From: Pseudogemmobacter faecipullorum
Lineage (GTDB): Bacteria > Pseudomonadota > Alphaproteobacteria > Rhodobacterales > Rhodobacteraceae
Assembly: GCF_020539525.1 (NCBI RefSeq)
Contig: NZ_JACDXX010000006.1
Span: 62,001-126,000, forward strand
Direction of reading: 5' to 3'
DNA length: 64,000 nt
The notes beneath the pieces are model-generated. The model searched no databases. It was not told where the DNA came from and was given only the letters and a program-made list of their open reading frames with translations. Below are positions 26,148 to 35,362 of this stretch, piece by piece. A program made the position numbers and the translations under genes. Positions within the stretch are counted from its first letter, which is position 1. Every line of letters begins with the position of its first letter.

Positions 26148-29100
26148 CTATCCTTCCTCGAGGCGTTCACGGTAGAGCGTCAGCCAGTCGCGATAGGGCC
26201 CCTCGGGCATCCGCCCCTCTGCCTCGAGCTGTTCGAGAACCGAGATCGCCTCTTCCAGCAGGATCGCGCCATCGAGATAATAGGCCGAGGCCCGGTAAAG
26301 GCCTGAGGCGAGATCGACATGGTTGAGGGCATTGGCGGGGTCGGTTCCGGCAATCCAGCGCATGATCGCCAGCGACTGCTCTTCCAGCGGGCGCGCGGTC
26401 TCAGCCTCATCCTGGGCTGACCAGCTGTCGGCAAGGTTACGCAAAGCATAGCCAAGGGCGCGCTGATCGGTCAGAGAATCAGGTTTTTGCCCGGCGATCC
26501 AGCGCCGCAGATCGACCGAGGCCTGAAATTCGCGGCCCGCCGCCCCAGGATCCCCGGCCCCGGTCAGCGCCTCGCCGGTCTTTTCCAGCGCCCAGGCATA
26601 ATCGCGTGCCGCCGTCACACTCCAGGGATCGGCCGAGGACAGCGTCCAGGCAAAGCGCGCCATGGCGCGATAGGCGAGGGTGGCCGCCTCTGCATCGCCA
26701 TTGGCCAGCAGGGCATCGCCATGGCGTCCGGCGCTGAACATGCGGTCAAAGCTCACCTTCAGATCATGCGGGCGCAGCTGGGCCACCCGGTCCATCAGCG
26801 CCACAGATTCGGCGCCAAGCGCCACTGCCTCGCCGGGCTGGCCCAGATCCAGAAGCAGAGGGATCTGCAGGTTCAGGGCCACGCTCAGCTCGCGCAGGGC
26901 GGTGAAATCCCCGGGCGAGGCCGTGGTCACGGCGCGGTGCAGGCTGATCGCCTCTTGCTGGAGTGCCAGCGCCGCCCCGTTCTGACCGGCGCGGCGCTCC
27001 AGATCCGCAAGGCGGATCAGCGTGGCGGCAATATCGCGGCGATAGAGCAGCACTTCCTCATCCTCGGCATTGAGCTGGCGCAGGGTTGCGAGCGAGGTCT
27101 CGAGCAGCGCCCGGGCCTCGCTTTGCTGGCCGAGGGCCAGATGGCTCTGCGCCATCCGGTCAAGCGCCACGGTCAGATCGCGCTGGCGCGGCAGATTGCC
27201 GGGATCGAGCGCCACCAGCGCCTCGCGCAGGTGCAGACAGGTTTCATAGGCGGCCAGCGCGCCGCTGAAATCACCCTCGCTGAAATGCAGCTCGCCCACA
27301 CGCTCCCATGAAATCGACAGATCGCGCTGCCAGACCGCATTCTGCGGATCAAGCGCCACCAGCGCCTCGCGCAGGCCAAGTGCGTGCTGATAGGCCATCA
27401 GCGCCGAGCCGGTATCGCCCAGGGCCTGATGAATATCGCCGATCCGGTCCCAGGTCAGGGTGCTGTCGCGCTGGCGCAGCACATTGCCGGGGTCTTTCGC
27501 CAGCAGATCATCGCGGATTTTCAGCGCTTCGGTATAGATCGCCAGCGCGGAATCGCGATCGCCCTCGGCAAAGCTCATATCGCCCAGCCGTTCATAGCTG
27601 AGCGAGAGCGCACGCTGCAGATCCCCATCGGCGGGGAAACGGCTGGCCAGATCGCGGGTGATCTCGAGCGAGCGGTCAAAGGCATTGCGCGCGGCGGGGA
27701 AATCGCCTGCGGCCAGATGCACATCGCCGATCCGCTCCTCGCTATAGGCGGTATCGCGCCGCGCGGGCAGGCTGTCAGGCTCAAGATCCAGGCGCAGCAG
27801 CGTGGTGGCGAGGGCGTTCTGATGCTGTTCCAGCGCGGCGGGGTAATCGGCAAGACCGTAGAAGATCACCCCCAGCGCATTGGCCAGCGCCGCATTGGCA
27901 CGCAACAGCTCGGGATCATCGGGATGGCCTGCGATCAGCGGCCGGCTCAGCTCGAGTGCGCGCCTGTAGGTCGCGCCGGCATCGCGCAGATAGCCCTGTT
28001 CGCGCATCACATCGCCCTGGGCCTGCAAGGCCCCGATCAGCCCGCGTGCCCAGGCGCTGTCGCCCGGCTCTTCGCGCATCAGCCCCTGCAGATAATCGAC
28101 GCGCGAGCCATAGATCGACAAAGCGCCAAAGCTGTTTCCGGCCACCAGCTGCAGATCGCCCAGCTCGGCCATGGCGGTGGCATAGGCCTGTTTCGAGGCC
28201 GGATCGGGCAGCAGGGCGCGGATTTCGGTGAAAAGCTCGGTGGCGGTGGTCAGATTATCGATCGCCAGCGGATAGCGCAAAGCCGAGCGCGCCGCACTGG
28301 CCGAGAGCAGATGGGTTGAGGCCAGCGAGAGGGTGCGGGCGATATAGCCATCGCGCTGCACGCCGCGCCCGGCCGCATCGATCTTTTCGGCCGCATCCAG
28401 CGAGGCGAGGGCGGCATCATGCGAGCCGAGCGCCAGCTCTTCCTCGGCGCGGGCCCGCAGATCGGCGACGCGCGGATCTTCCGAGGCATATTTCATCAGT
28501 TCGGCCTGGAAGGCGCTATAGGCGAGCGCGGCCTCCTGCAGGCGCTGCCCGCGCTCTTCGGCCGAGGCCTGTTCCAGATTGCCCGCCAGCACGGCCCTGA
28601 ACAAAGGCGCCAGCGGCATGTCATTTTCGCGCGCCACCTGTTCGACCTCGGCCCGGGTGGCGGGGCTGAACTGATCCATGGCCAGCAGCAAAAGATCCCG
28701 CTCGGGCAGGCTGTCGCGATAGGCGGGATCGGCGCTGCCGCTCAGCCAGATCTGTGCCGGCAGGCCGGATTCGATATAGGGCAGCTGGGCGCTGCGCGAG
28801 CGGTCATAGACATCCTGCTGCACCAGCCGCAAAGCCTCGCGCAGCTCAACCCCCTTGCCGAGATGGCGCAGCAGGGCGGCGGTGAAGGGCGAATTCGCGC
28901 CGCTGCCATCCGAGGCGGTTTTGCCCGGGGCGGCGGCAAAGGCATAGATCACCCCTTCGGCATCACCCATCCGGCCAAGGCCGGGCTGCACCTGCGGTGC
29001 TTCGGGCGGATCCCCGGCCAGCGCCACCGCGCCGCGCCCTTCGGCCCCGGCGCTGCCGGGGGCGGCAAAGGGATCATCGCGGCAGGCATCGAGCAGGACG

Positions 29101-29522
29101 ATGGCGCGGGCCGAGATGTCGCGCAGCACGGCATGGACTTCGGAAAGCGGCAGCGAGCTTGCGGCCAGCCCGGCGGCGGATTTCGCTTCGGCATCGCTGG
29201 GCAAAAGGTAATTCACCCCGCCGATCGCCACGCCATGCCCGGCATAAAACACCAGTGCCAGATCTGCTCCCGCGCCATCTTTGCGAAAATCGTCAAGCGC
29301 GCGGCGCATACGGCGCAGATCGCGGTCGGTCTCGGTCCAGACCTCAAAGTCGAGCGATTTCAGTAATGTCTCGACACTGCGCGCATCATTGACCGGGTTC
29401 GAAAGCCCGCGCAGGCTGGTGTAATCCCCGGTGGCGAGGATCAGCGCCACCCGCCGCTCGGCGAAAGCGGTGCCGGTGAGGCCGATGATCAGAACGGCGG
29501 CGAGGGTGAGGCGGCGCAACAT
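26148..29522 (-). CDS. Secreted caspase-like (peptidase C14) protein with long TPR-like repeat region
   Basis: The 1124-residue protein has a signal peptide (cleavage about residue 21 after AFA) and a caspase-type domain (about 22-260) with the catalytic His in VFYAGHG (His96) and Cys in IVLLDACRDDPF (Cys147), plus NDARSVETLLKSLDFEV. The rest is helical repeats; between about 580 and 830 they have a clear 48-residue period (units like RDLSISWERVGELHFSEGDF). It is predicted to be periplasmic or exported. Substrate and role are unknown; the intact dyad suggests protease activity. No SD-like sequence is visible before the ATG, so expression may be low or leader-dependent. Confidence 0.85.
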   Translation of the reverse strand: MLRRLTLAAVLIIGLTGTAFAERRVALILATGDYTSLRGLSNPVNDARSVETLLKSLDFEVWTETDRDLRRMRRALDDFRKDGAGADLALVFYAGHGVAIGGVNYLLPSDAEAKSAAGLAASSLPLSEVHAVLRDISARAIVLLDACRDDPFAAPGSAGAEGRGAVALAGDPPEAPQVQPGLGRMGDAEGVIYAFAAAPGKTASDGSGANSPFTAALLRHLGKGVELREALRLVQQDVYDRSRSAQLPYIESGLPAQIWLSGSADPAYRDSLPERDLLLLAMDQFSPATRAEVEQVARENDMPLAPLFRAVLAGNLEQASAEERGQRLQEAALAYSAFQAELMKYASEDPRVADLRARAEEELALGSHDAALASLDAAEKIDAAGRGVQRDGYIARTLSLASTHLLSASAARSALRYPLAIDNLTTATELFTEIRALLPDPASKQAYATAMAELGDLQLVAGNSFGALSIYGSRVDYLQGLMREEPGDSAWARGLIGALQAQGDVMREQGYLRDAGATYRRALELSRPLIAGHPDDPELLRANAALANALGVIFYGLADYPAALEQHQNALATTLLRLDLEPDSLPARRDTAYSEERIGDVHLAAGDFPAARNAFDRSLEITRDLASRFPADGDLQRALSLSYERLGDMSFAEGDRDSALAIYTEALKIRDDLLAKDPGNVLRQRDSTLTWDRIGDIHQALGDTGSALMAYQHALGLREALVALDPQNAVWQRDLSISWERVGELHFSEGDFSGALAAYETCLHLREALVALDPGNLPRQRDLTVALDRMAQSHLALGQQSEARALLETSLATLRQLNAEDEEVLLYRRDIAATLIRLADLERRAGQNGAALALQQEAISLHRAVTTASPGDFTALRELSVALNLQIPLLLDLGQPGEAVALGAESVALMDRVAQLRPHDLKVSFDRMFSAGRHGDALLANGDAEAATLAYRAMARFAWTLSSADPWSVTAARDYAWALEKTGEALTGAGDPGAAGREFQASVDLRRWIAGQKPDSLTDQRALGYALRNLADSWSAQDEAETARPLEEQSLAIMRWIAGTDPANALNHVDLASGLYRASAYYLDGAILLEEAISVLEQLEAEGRMPEGPYRDWLTLYRERLEEG

Positions 29523-29633
29523 CAGGGGAGGTTCCGGAAACTCGCGCCAGTCTGGCTGGGGGCCTCGTTGAGGTCAAAGGGAAAATCGGCGCGCAGAGGC
29601 GTTGTCCCTGCAGGGAAGGAGGCAAAAAGAAAG

Positions 29634-29760
29634 GGGGCGCTGCCCCCTCGCGGCTTTGCCGCTCTCCCCCGGGATATTTTCAGACAGATGAAAACCGAAG
29701 GCAGAGTTCATCGGTCCTGAAATATCCCCTCCGGAGGCTTCCGGGCCCCAAAGGCCCGGA
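29634..29760 (-). repeat. Composite palindromic terminator repeat, copy C (after serS)
   Basis: Read on the minus strand from the serS stop: hairpin TCCGGGCC/GGCCCGGA (within 29740-29760), then CCTCCGGAGGGGATATTTCA and its complementary arm TTTTCATCTGTCTGAAAATA with TCCCGGGGG (29667-29693), a GCGGC/GCCGC hairpin, and GGGGGC-AGC-GCCCCC (29634-29648) followed by TTTCTTTTT. This is a strong intrinsic terminator for serS and lies upstream of the caspase-like gene. Confidence 0.82.
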
Positions 29761-29767
29761 GATCTGT

Positions 29768-31060
29768 TCACTCCAGCGCGCCGGCGGCGCTGATCCGGGT
29801 TTTGCCGCCCAGATAGCGGTGCAGAACGGCCGGGATCTCGACCGAGCCATCTTCCTGCTGGCCGTTTTCCAGCACCGCGATCAGGCAGCGGCCGACCGCG
29901 AGGCCCGAGCCGTTCAGCGTAGCGAGGAATTCGGGCTTTGCGCCCTCGGCCGGGCGGTAGCGCGCATTCATGCGCCGCGCCTGGAACTGGCCGCAGGTCG
30001 AGACCGAGGAGATCTCGCGGTAGCGCCCCTGGCCCGGCAGCCAGACCTCGATGTCATGGGTTTTCTGCGCGCCAAAGCCCATGTCGCCGGTGCAGAGCAT
30101 GACGGTGCGATAGGCCAGGCCCAGCTTTTGCAGGATCGCCTCGGCCTGGGCCGTCATACGCTCATGCTCGCTCAGCGCGGTTTCCGGGGTGCAGAGCGTG
30201 ACCATTTCGACCTTCTCGAACTGGTGCTGGCGCAGCATGCCGGTGGTATCCTTGCCCGCCGAGCCCGCTTCCGAGCGGAAGCACTGGGTATGGGCGGTCA
30301 TGCGCAGCGGCAGCGCGCCAGCCTCATAGATCTCGCCTGCCGCCGAATTGGTCAGCGTCACTTCCGAGGTCGGGATCAGCCACCAGCCATTGGTGGTCTG
30401 ATAGCTGTCTTCCGAGAATTTCGGCAGCTGATTGGTGCCAAACATCGCCTCGGATTTCACCAGAACCGGGGTCCAGACCTCGGTCAGGCCATGCTCATCG
30501 ACATGGGTGTCGATCATGAACTGCGCCAGAGCGCGGTGCAGACGGATCACCGCGCCTTTGAGCACCACGAAACGCGCCCCCGACAGTTTCGCGGCGGTTT
30601 CAAAATCCATGCCGGGCTTAACGCCGGCAATGTCGAAATGCTCTTTCGCCGCGAAGGGCAGAAGTTTCGGCTCGCCCCATTTGCGGATTTCGACATTATC
30701 CTCTTCGTCTTTGCCCTCGGGGACTTCGGCAAGCGGCAGGTTCGGCACCCGCGACAAAGCGTCTTTCAGCGCCTTATCCTCTGCATCGGCCTCAAGGCTC
30801 AGCCGGGCAATCTCGGCCTTTTTCTCGGCCACCAGCGCGCGCAGCCGCTCAAATTCGGCATCATCGCCGCGGGCTTTTGCCGCGCCGACTTCCTTGCTGG
30901 CGCGGTTTTGCTCGGCCAAAGCGGTTTCCGAGGCGAGAATTTTCGCCCGGCGCGCCTCGTCAAGGGCCAGCAGCGAGGGCGAGATCGGCTCAAGACCACG
31001 CCGGGCCAGGGCTGTATCAAAGGCAGCCGGGTTTTCGCGGATCATGCGGATATCATGCAT
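29768..31060 (-). CDS. serS: Serine--tRNA ligase
   Basis: The 430-residue class II synthetase charges tRNA-Ser. It starts [22 protein letters not shown] and has the N-terminal coiled-coil arm (about 30-105) that holds the tRNA, then motif 2 in [22 protein letters not shown] (split: CFRSEAG near 267) and motif 3 in [15 protein letters not shown] (about 388-402). Length is normal. The ATG at 31058-31060 is the conserved start. It is divergent from yajC and followed by terminator repeat C. Confidence 0.96.
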   Translation of the reverse strand: MHDIRMIRENPAAFDTALARRGLEPISPSLLALDEARRAKILASETALAEQNRASKEVGAAKARGDDAEFERLRALVAEKKAEIARLSLEADAEDKALKDALSRVPNLPLAEVPEGKDEEDNVEIRKWGEPKLLPFAAKEHFDIAGVKPGMDFETAAKLSGARFVVLKGAVIRLHRALAQFMIDTHVDEHGLTEVWTPVLVKSEAMFGTNQLPKFSEDSYQTTNGWWLIPTSEVTLTNSAAGEIYEAGALPLRMTAHTQCFRSEAGSAGKDTTGMLRQHQFEKVEMVTLCTPETALSEHERMTAQAEAILQKLGLAYRTVMLCTGDMGFGAQKTHDIEVWLPGQGRYREISSVSTCGQFQARRMNARYRPAEGAKPEFLATLNGSGLAVGRCLIAVLENGQQEDGSVEIPAVLHRYLGGKTRISAAGALE

Positions 31061-31281
31061 GGCGGTCTCGCTCTCTCGCTTGGAACACAGGGGGTCGCGG
31101 CGCTTATGCCAGATGCGCCGGGTTCAGGAAAGGGGAGCTGCGGCGCGGCGCTTTCGCAGGGGCCTGGCGGGTGCAGGCACTGGCGCGACGCGCAAAAAGC
31201 GCTTAGATGGCTCTCGATCCGGGCGGCGGGGCTTCCCCCTGCGGCCCCAACCGACACATTCAGAACGCCGGAGATCCCAGC

Positions 31282-31611
31282 ATGTTCGTCACCCCCGCCT
31301 ATGCCCAGGCCGCAGCCACCGGTGGTGCCGGTTCGGCTATCGCCTCTTTCCTGCCGCTGATCCTGATCTTCGGCATCATGTATTTCCTGATGATCCGCCC
31401 GCAGCAGAAGAAGATGAAAGAGCACCGCGCTCTGGTCGAGGGTCTGCGCCGCGGCGATCAGGTCGTCACCCAGGGCGGCATCGTCGGCAAAGTGGTGAAA
31501 GTGCAGGAAGATGGCATGATCGAAGTTGAGATTGCCGAAAACGTGAAGGTCAAAGTTGTGAAAGCGACCATCACCACCGTGCTGAACAAGACCGAAGCTG
31601 CTACTGCCTGA
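31282..31611 (+). CDS. yajC: Preprotein translocase subunit YajC
   Basis: A 109-residue inner-membrane protein with one membrane segment (about 18-38, SFLPLILIFGIMYFLMIRPQ) followed by the family signature RPQQKKMKEH and RRGDQVVTQGGIVGKV. YajC joins SecDF in the accessory complex of the Sec channel. The ATG at 31282, behind GGAG, is preferred. It lies upstream of secD and secF, but an intrinsic terminator separates it from secD. Confidence 0.94.
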   Translation: MFVTPAYAQAAATGGAGSAIASFLPLILIFGIMYFLMIRPQQKKMKEHRALVEGLRRGDQVVTQGGIVGKVVKVQEDGMIEVEIAENVKVKVVKATITTVLNKTEAATA

Positions 31612-31620
31612 TCTCTCTGG

Positions 31621-31652
31621 ATCCCCCCGTTCTTTCTGACGGGGGGATTTTT
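31621..31652 (+). terminator. Intrinsic terminator between yajC and secD
   Basis: ATCCCCCCGT (31621-31630) pairs with ACGGGGGGAT (31639-31648) across an 8-base loop and is followed by TTTTT. It begins nine bases after the yajC stop and ends 25 bases before secD, so yajC and secDF expression can be uncoupled. Confidence 0.78.
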
Positions 31653-31677
31653 AAAGCCCTTCTGACCAGAGGCATTT

Positions 31678-33345
31678 ATGACGCCGACCGCGACCTGGAA
31701 ACGCCTGCTTATCCTGCTTGTCTGCCTCTGGGGCATTCTTGCAGCGGTACCAAATGCTTTTTACACCCGAGTTGAGCCGCATAATGATGCGCTGGCGGCG
31801 ATTGCGCGCGCCGGAGGGGTGGCCACGCCGGAACAGGCGGCCGATGTCGCGCTCTGGCCCAGCTGGCTGCCCTCGGCCCTGATGCCGCTGGGTCTTGACC
31901 TGCGCGGCGGCGCCCATCTGCTGGCCCAGGTCCAGGTTGAGGATGTCTATAAAGCCCGGATTGATGGCTTCTGGCCCGAGGCCCGCGACGCTTTGCGCGG
32001 CGTGCGCGATCAGGTCGGTGCGGTGCGCCGTGCCCCCTCGCCGGAAGACACTCTGCGCATCACCATTTCCAATCCCGATCAGCTGCAGCTGGCGCTTGCC
32101 GAAGTGCGCAAGCTCGTCACGCCGCAGATGACGCTGACCGGCGCCTCGACCAGTGATTTTGAGGTCACGGCCGAAGGCAATGACATTGTCGTGCGGCTGA
32201 GCGAGGCGGAAAAAGCCGCCACCGATGACCGCACCATGCAGCAGAGCCTTGAGATCATCCGCAACCGGGTGGACCAGGCCGGCACGCGTGAGCCGACCAT
32301 CCTGCGCCAGGGCTCGGACCGGATTCTGATCCAGGTGCCCGGCATCGGCTCGGCCTCCGAGCTGAAATCGCTGATCGGTACCACGGCGAAACTGACCTTC
32401 CATCCGGTGATCTCGACCACCACCGATCCGGGCGCCAATCCCGGGCCGCGCAATCTGCTGCTGCCCGCCAAGGATCAGGAGGGCTATTACTATATCCTCG
32501 ATGAGACCCCGGTGGTGACCGGCGATGAACTGATCGACAGCCAGCCCGCCTTTGATGACCGTCAGCGCCCGGCGGTGAGCTTCCGCTTCAACTCTGCGGG
32601 CGGGCGTAAATTCGGCGATTACACCGCCAATAATATCGGCCGCCTCTTTGCCATCGTGCTGGACGGCCAGGTGATCTCGGCGCCGCAGATCCAGTCGCAT
32701 ATCGCGGGCGGCTCGGGCATCATCACCGGCCAGTTCACCATCGAGGGCACCACCGAGCTCGCGGTTCTGTTGCGGGCAGGGGCGCTGCCGGCGAAGATGG
32801 ACTTCCTCGAAGAGCGCACCATCGGCCCGGAACTGGGCGCCGATTCGATTGAGGCGGGCAAGACCGCCGCGATCATCGGCATGATCGTGGTCATGCTCTA
32901 TATGGTGGCCTCTTATGGCGCTTTCGGCTGGTTCGCCAATGTGGCTCTGGTGCTGAACGTGGTCATCATGATGGCGATCCTGTCCTCGATCGGGGCGACA
33001 CTGACCCTGCCGGGCATCGCCGGGATCGTCCTGACCATGGGGATGGCGGTGGATGCCAATGTGCTGATCTTTGAGCGGGTGCGCGAAGAGCTGCGTGACG
33101 GCATGTCGCCGGGGCGTGCCTGTGAGCTGGGCTTTGACCGTGCCTTCTCGGCGATCATGGATGCCAATATTACCGGGCTGCTGACCGGCTTCCTGATGTA
33201 CTGGCTGGGCTCGGGGCCGGTGCGCGGCTTTGCCGTCACCTTCACCCTCGGCATCCTGACCTCTATGTTCACCGCCGTTTATGTCACGCGCTTTGTGATG
33301 GAGGTGTATATGAACATCCGCCGTCCGAAGAAAATCGAGCTGTAA
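31678..33345 (+). CDS. secD: Protein translocase subunit SecD
   Basis: A 555-residue RND-like inner-membrane protein that uses proton-motive force to pull translocating proteins into the periplasm. It shows LGLDLRGGAHLLAQV (about 74-88), the large periplasmic P1 domain (about 90-370), and a C-terminal six-helix bundle with FGWFANVALVLNVVIMMAIL, LPGIAGIVLTMGMAVDANVL and IFERVREELRDG. The ATG at 31678 starts a conserved hydrophobic segment. secF follows 13 bases later. Confidence 0.95.
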   Translation: MTPTATWKRLLILLVCLWGILAAVPNAFYTRVEPHNDALAAIARAGGVATPEQAADVALWPSWLPSALMPLGLDLRGGAHLLAQVQVEDVYKARIDGFWPEARDALRGVRDQVGAVRRAPSPEDTLRITISNPDQLQLALAEVRKLVTPQMTLTGASTSDFEVTAEGNDIVVRLSEAEKAATDDRTMQQSLEIIRNRVDQAGTREPTILRQGSDRILIQVPGIGSASELKSLIGTTAKLTFHPVISTTTDPGANPGPRNLLLPAKDQEGYYYILDETPVVTGDELIDSQPAFDDRQRPAVSFRFNSAGGRKFGDYTANNIGRLFAIVLDGQVISAPQIQSHIAGGSGIITGQFTIEGTTELAVLLRAGALPAKMDFLEERTIGPELGADSIEAGKTAAIIGMIVVMLYMVASYGAFGWFANVALVLNVVIMMAILSSIGATLTLPGIAGIVLTMGMAVDANVLIFERVREELRDGMSPGRACELGFDRAFSAIMDANITGLLTGFLMYWLGSGPVRGFAVTFTLGILTSMFTAVYVTRFVMEVYMNIRRPKKIEL

Positions 33346-33358
33346 GGGAGCCGGAGCC

Positions 33359-34330
33359 ATGGCATTTCGTCTCAAACTGGTCCCCGAAAAGACCAATTTC
33401 GACTTCTTCCGCTGGCAGAGCCTGACCTTTGGCCTGTCGATGACGATGATTTTTGCCTCGATCCTCTGCGTTTCGGTGATGGGGCTGAACCTCGGTGTCG
33501 ATTTCAAGGGCGGCACCACGATCCGCACCGAATCGACCAGCCAGGTCGAAGTCGGGGCAATGCGCGATGCGCTTGGCGCGCTGGATCTGGGCGATGTCAC
33601 CATTACCGAGGTGAATGACCCTGCCTTCCGCGAGGATCAGCATGTCGCTCAGGTGCGGGTCGGCGCGCGTGAGGGCGAAGAGGCGGTGACGCCCGAGATG
33701 ATCCTTGAGATCGAGGAGGCGCTGCGCGCCATTGATCCGGCGATGACCTTCCCTTCGGTCGAATCCGTCGGGCCCAAAGTCTCGAATGAGCTGATCCGCA
33801 ATGCCATCATCGCAATCTTCGCCGGGGCTGCCGGGATCCTGGTCTATGTCTGGATGCGGTTCGAATGGCAGATGGCGGTGGGCTGCGTCGCGGCGCTGCT
33901 GCATGACGTGATCGTGACGGTGGGCATTTTCTCGCTGTTCCAGCTGAAGTTTGACCTCGCCATTGTCGCGGCCTTGCTGACCATTCTGGGCTATTCGGTC
34001 AATGACACCGTGGTGATCTTCGACCGTCTGCGCGAGAATCTGGCCAAATACAAAACCATGCCTCTGCGCGAGATGATGAACCTCACCACCAATGAGACCC
34101 TGTCGCGCACGGTGATGACGGCCACCACCACCTTCCTCGCGCTGCTGGTGCTGCTGATCTTTGGCGGCGATGTGATCCGCGGCTTTGTCTTTGCGATGCT
34201 GCTTGGCGTGATCCTCGGCACCTGGTCGACCCTCTATATGGCCAAGAATATCGTGCTCTATCTTGGGCTTGACCGTTCGGACAAAACCAAAAAAGCCGCC
34301 CCCAGCGAATTCGCTGATATTGATGCCTGA
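33359..34330 (+). CDS. secF: Protein translocase subunit SecF
   Basis: A 323-residue partner of SecD with six membrane segments. Visible signatures: MGLNLGVDFKGGTTI (about 40-54), SVGPKVSNELIRNAI (about 138-152), WQMAVGCVAALLHDVIVTVG and GYSVNDTVVIFDRLRENLAK (about 210-229). The ATG follows GGGAGCC. It is followed after 11 bases by the Mth938-like gene, so secD-secF-Mth938-ccmABCDG may form one transcript. Confidence 0.95.
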   Translation: MAFRLKLVPEKTNFDFFRWQSLTFGLSMTMIFASILCVSVMGLNLGVDFKGGTTIRTESTSQVEVGAMRDALGALDLGDVTITEVNDPAFREDQHVAQVRVGAREGEEAVTPEMILEIEEALRAIDPAMTFPSVESVGPKVSNELIRNAIIAIFAGAAGILVYVWMRFEWQMAVGCVAALLHDVIVTVGIFSLFQLKFDLAIVAALLTILGYSVNDTVVIFDRLRENLAKYKTMPLREMMNLTTNETLSRTVMTATTTFLALLVLLIFGGDVIRGFVFAMLLGVILGTWSTLYMAKNIVLYLGLDRSDKTKKAAPSEFADIDA

Positions 34331-34341
34331 GGTCTGCTGAG

Positions 34342-34698
34342 ATGGGTCTGACCGAGATCACCTATGCTGAGGCACAGCCCGTCGCCGGTTACGGCCCGGA
34401 TTTCTTCCGGGTCGGCACCCATATCCTGCGCGGCCCGGCGCTGATCACGCCCTGGACGGCCGGCGCATGGGGCGGGCTTGAGGACAGCGCCAGCCTGCTG
34501 GCTTTGCAGGGGGAGGTCGATGTGATCCTGCTCGGCATGGGCAAGGATGTGGCCCATCCGCCGCGTGTTCTGCGCGAGGCGCTGGAAGCGGCCGGGATCG
34601 GTGTCGAGCCGATGTCATCGCCTGCCGCCTGCCGCACCTATAATGTGCTGCTTTCGGAAGGCCGTCGCATCGCCGCTGCGGTGCTGCCAGTCGGCTGA
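34342..34698 (+). CDS. Mth938-like domain protein (NDUFAF3/DUF498 family)
   Basis: A 118-residue protein of the Mth938 fold: FRVGTHILRGPALITPWTAG (about 21-40), VDVILLGMGKDVAHPP (about 59-74) and GIGVEPMSSPAACRTYNVLL (about 85-104). The human homologue NDUFAF3 assists complex I assembly; the bacterial role is unproven. It is placed between secF and ccmA, 11 bases after secF and 10 before ccmA, an arrangement I associate with Rhodobacterales. Confidence 0.85.
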   Translation: MGLTEITYAEAQPVAGYGPDFFRVGTHILRGPALITPWTAGAWGGLEDSASLLALQGEVDVILLGMGKDVAHPPRVLREALEAAGIGVEPMSSPAACRTYNVLLSEGRRIAAAVLPVG

Positions 34699-34708
34699 GG
34701 GACAGTCG

Positions 34709-35362
34709 ATGCAGCTTGAGGTCTCTGATCTTTCCGTTGCCCGGGGCGGGCTGGTGGTGCTGGAGGGGCTGAATTTCAGCCTCGCCCCCGGCCGGGCCCT
34801 GGTGCTGCGCGGTGCCAATGGTATCGGCAAGACCACGCTTTTGCGCACCATTGCCGGGCTGCAGCCTGCGGTCGCGGGCGAGATTTCCGCCCCGCCCGAA
34901 ACCCTTGCCTATGCCAGCCATGCCGATGGGCTGAAAGCGGCGCTGAGCGCGCGGGAAAACCTGCAGTTCTGGGCGGCGATCTATGGCTTTGGCGCCGAAA
35001 GGGTAGAAACGGCGCTTGCGGCATTGCAGCTGAGCGCCCTGGCCAGCCGCCGCGCCGCGCATCTTTCGGCCGGACAGAAACGCCGCCTCGGCCTTGCGCG
35101 GATGCTGGTCACCGGCCGCCCGGTCTGGCTGTTTGACGAGCCGACGGTCTCGCTCGATGCTGCTGCCGTGGCCCTGTTTGCCGATGTGCTGCGCGGCCAT
35201 TTCGCCTCTGGTGGCTCGGCGCTGATTGCCACCCATATCGAGCTTGGCCTGCCCGAGGCGGAGAGCCTTGATCTGACGCCCTGGCGCGCCGCGCGCGGGC
35301 CGGAGGCCAGAGGCCAGGCCGGTGCGGCTGCCTTTGATCCTTTTGCCGAGCCTTTGTCATGA
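34709..35362 (+). CDS. ccmA: Haem exporter ATP-binding protein CcmA
   Basis: The 217-residue ATPase of the CcmAB(C) complex, which releases holo-CcmE during cytochrome c maturation. Walker A is GANGIGKTT (about 35-43), signature LSAGQKRRLGLARM, Walker B VWLFDEPTVSLD and switch His in ATHIEL. The ATG at 34709 is preferred because it begins the conserved MQLEVSDLSVARGG; longer in-frame starts would overlap the upstream gene widely. The stop overlaps the ccmB start by four bases (ATGA). Confidence 0.94.
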   Translation: MQLEVSDLSVARGGLVVLEGLNFSLAPGRALVLRGANGIGKTTLLRTIAGLQPAVAGEISAPPETLAYASHADGLKAALSARENLQFWAAIYGFGAERVETALAALQLSALASRRAAHLSAGQKRRLGLARMLVTGRPVWLFDEPTVSLDAAAVALFADVLRGHFASGGSALIATHIELGLPEAESLDLTPWRAARGPEARGQAGAAAFDPFAEPLS

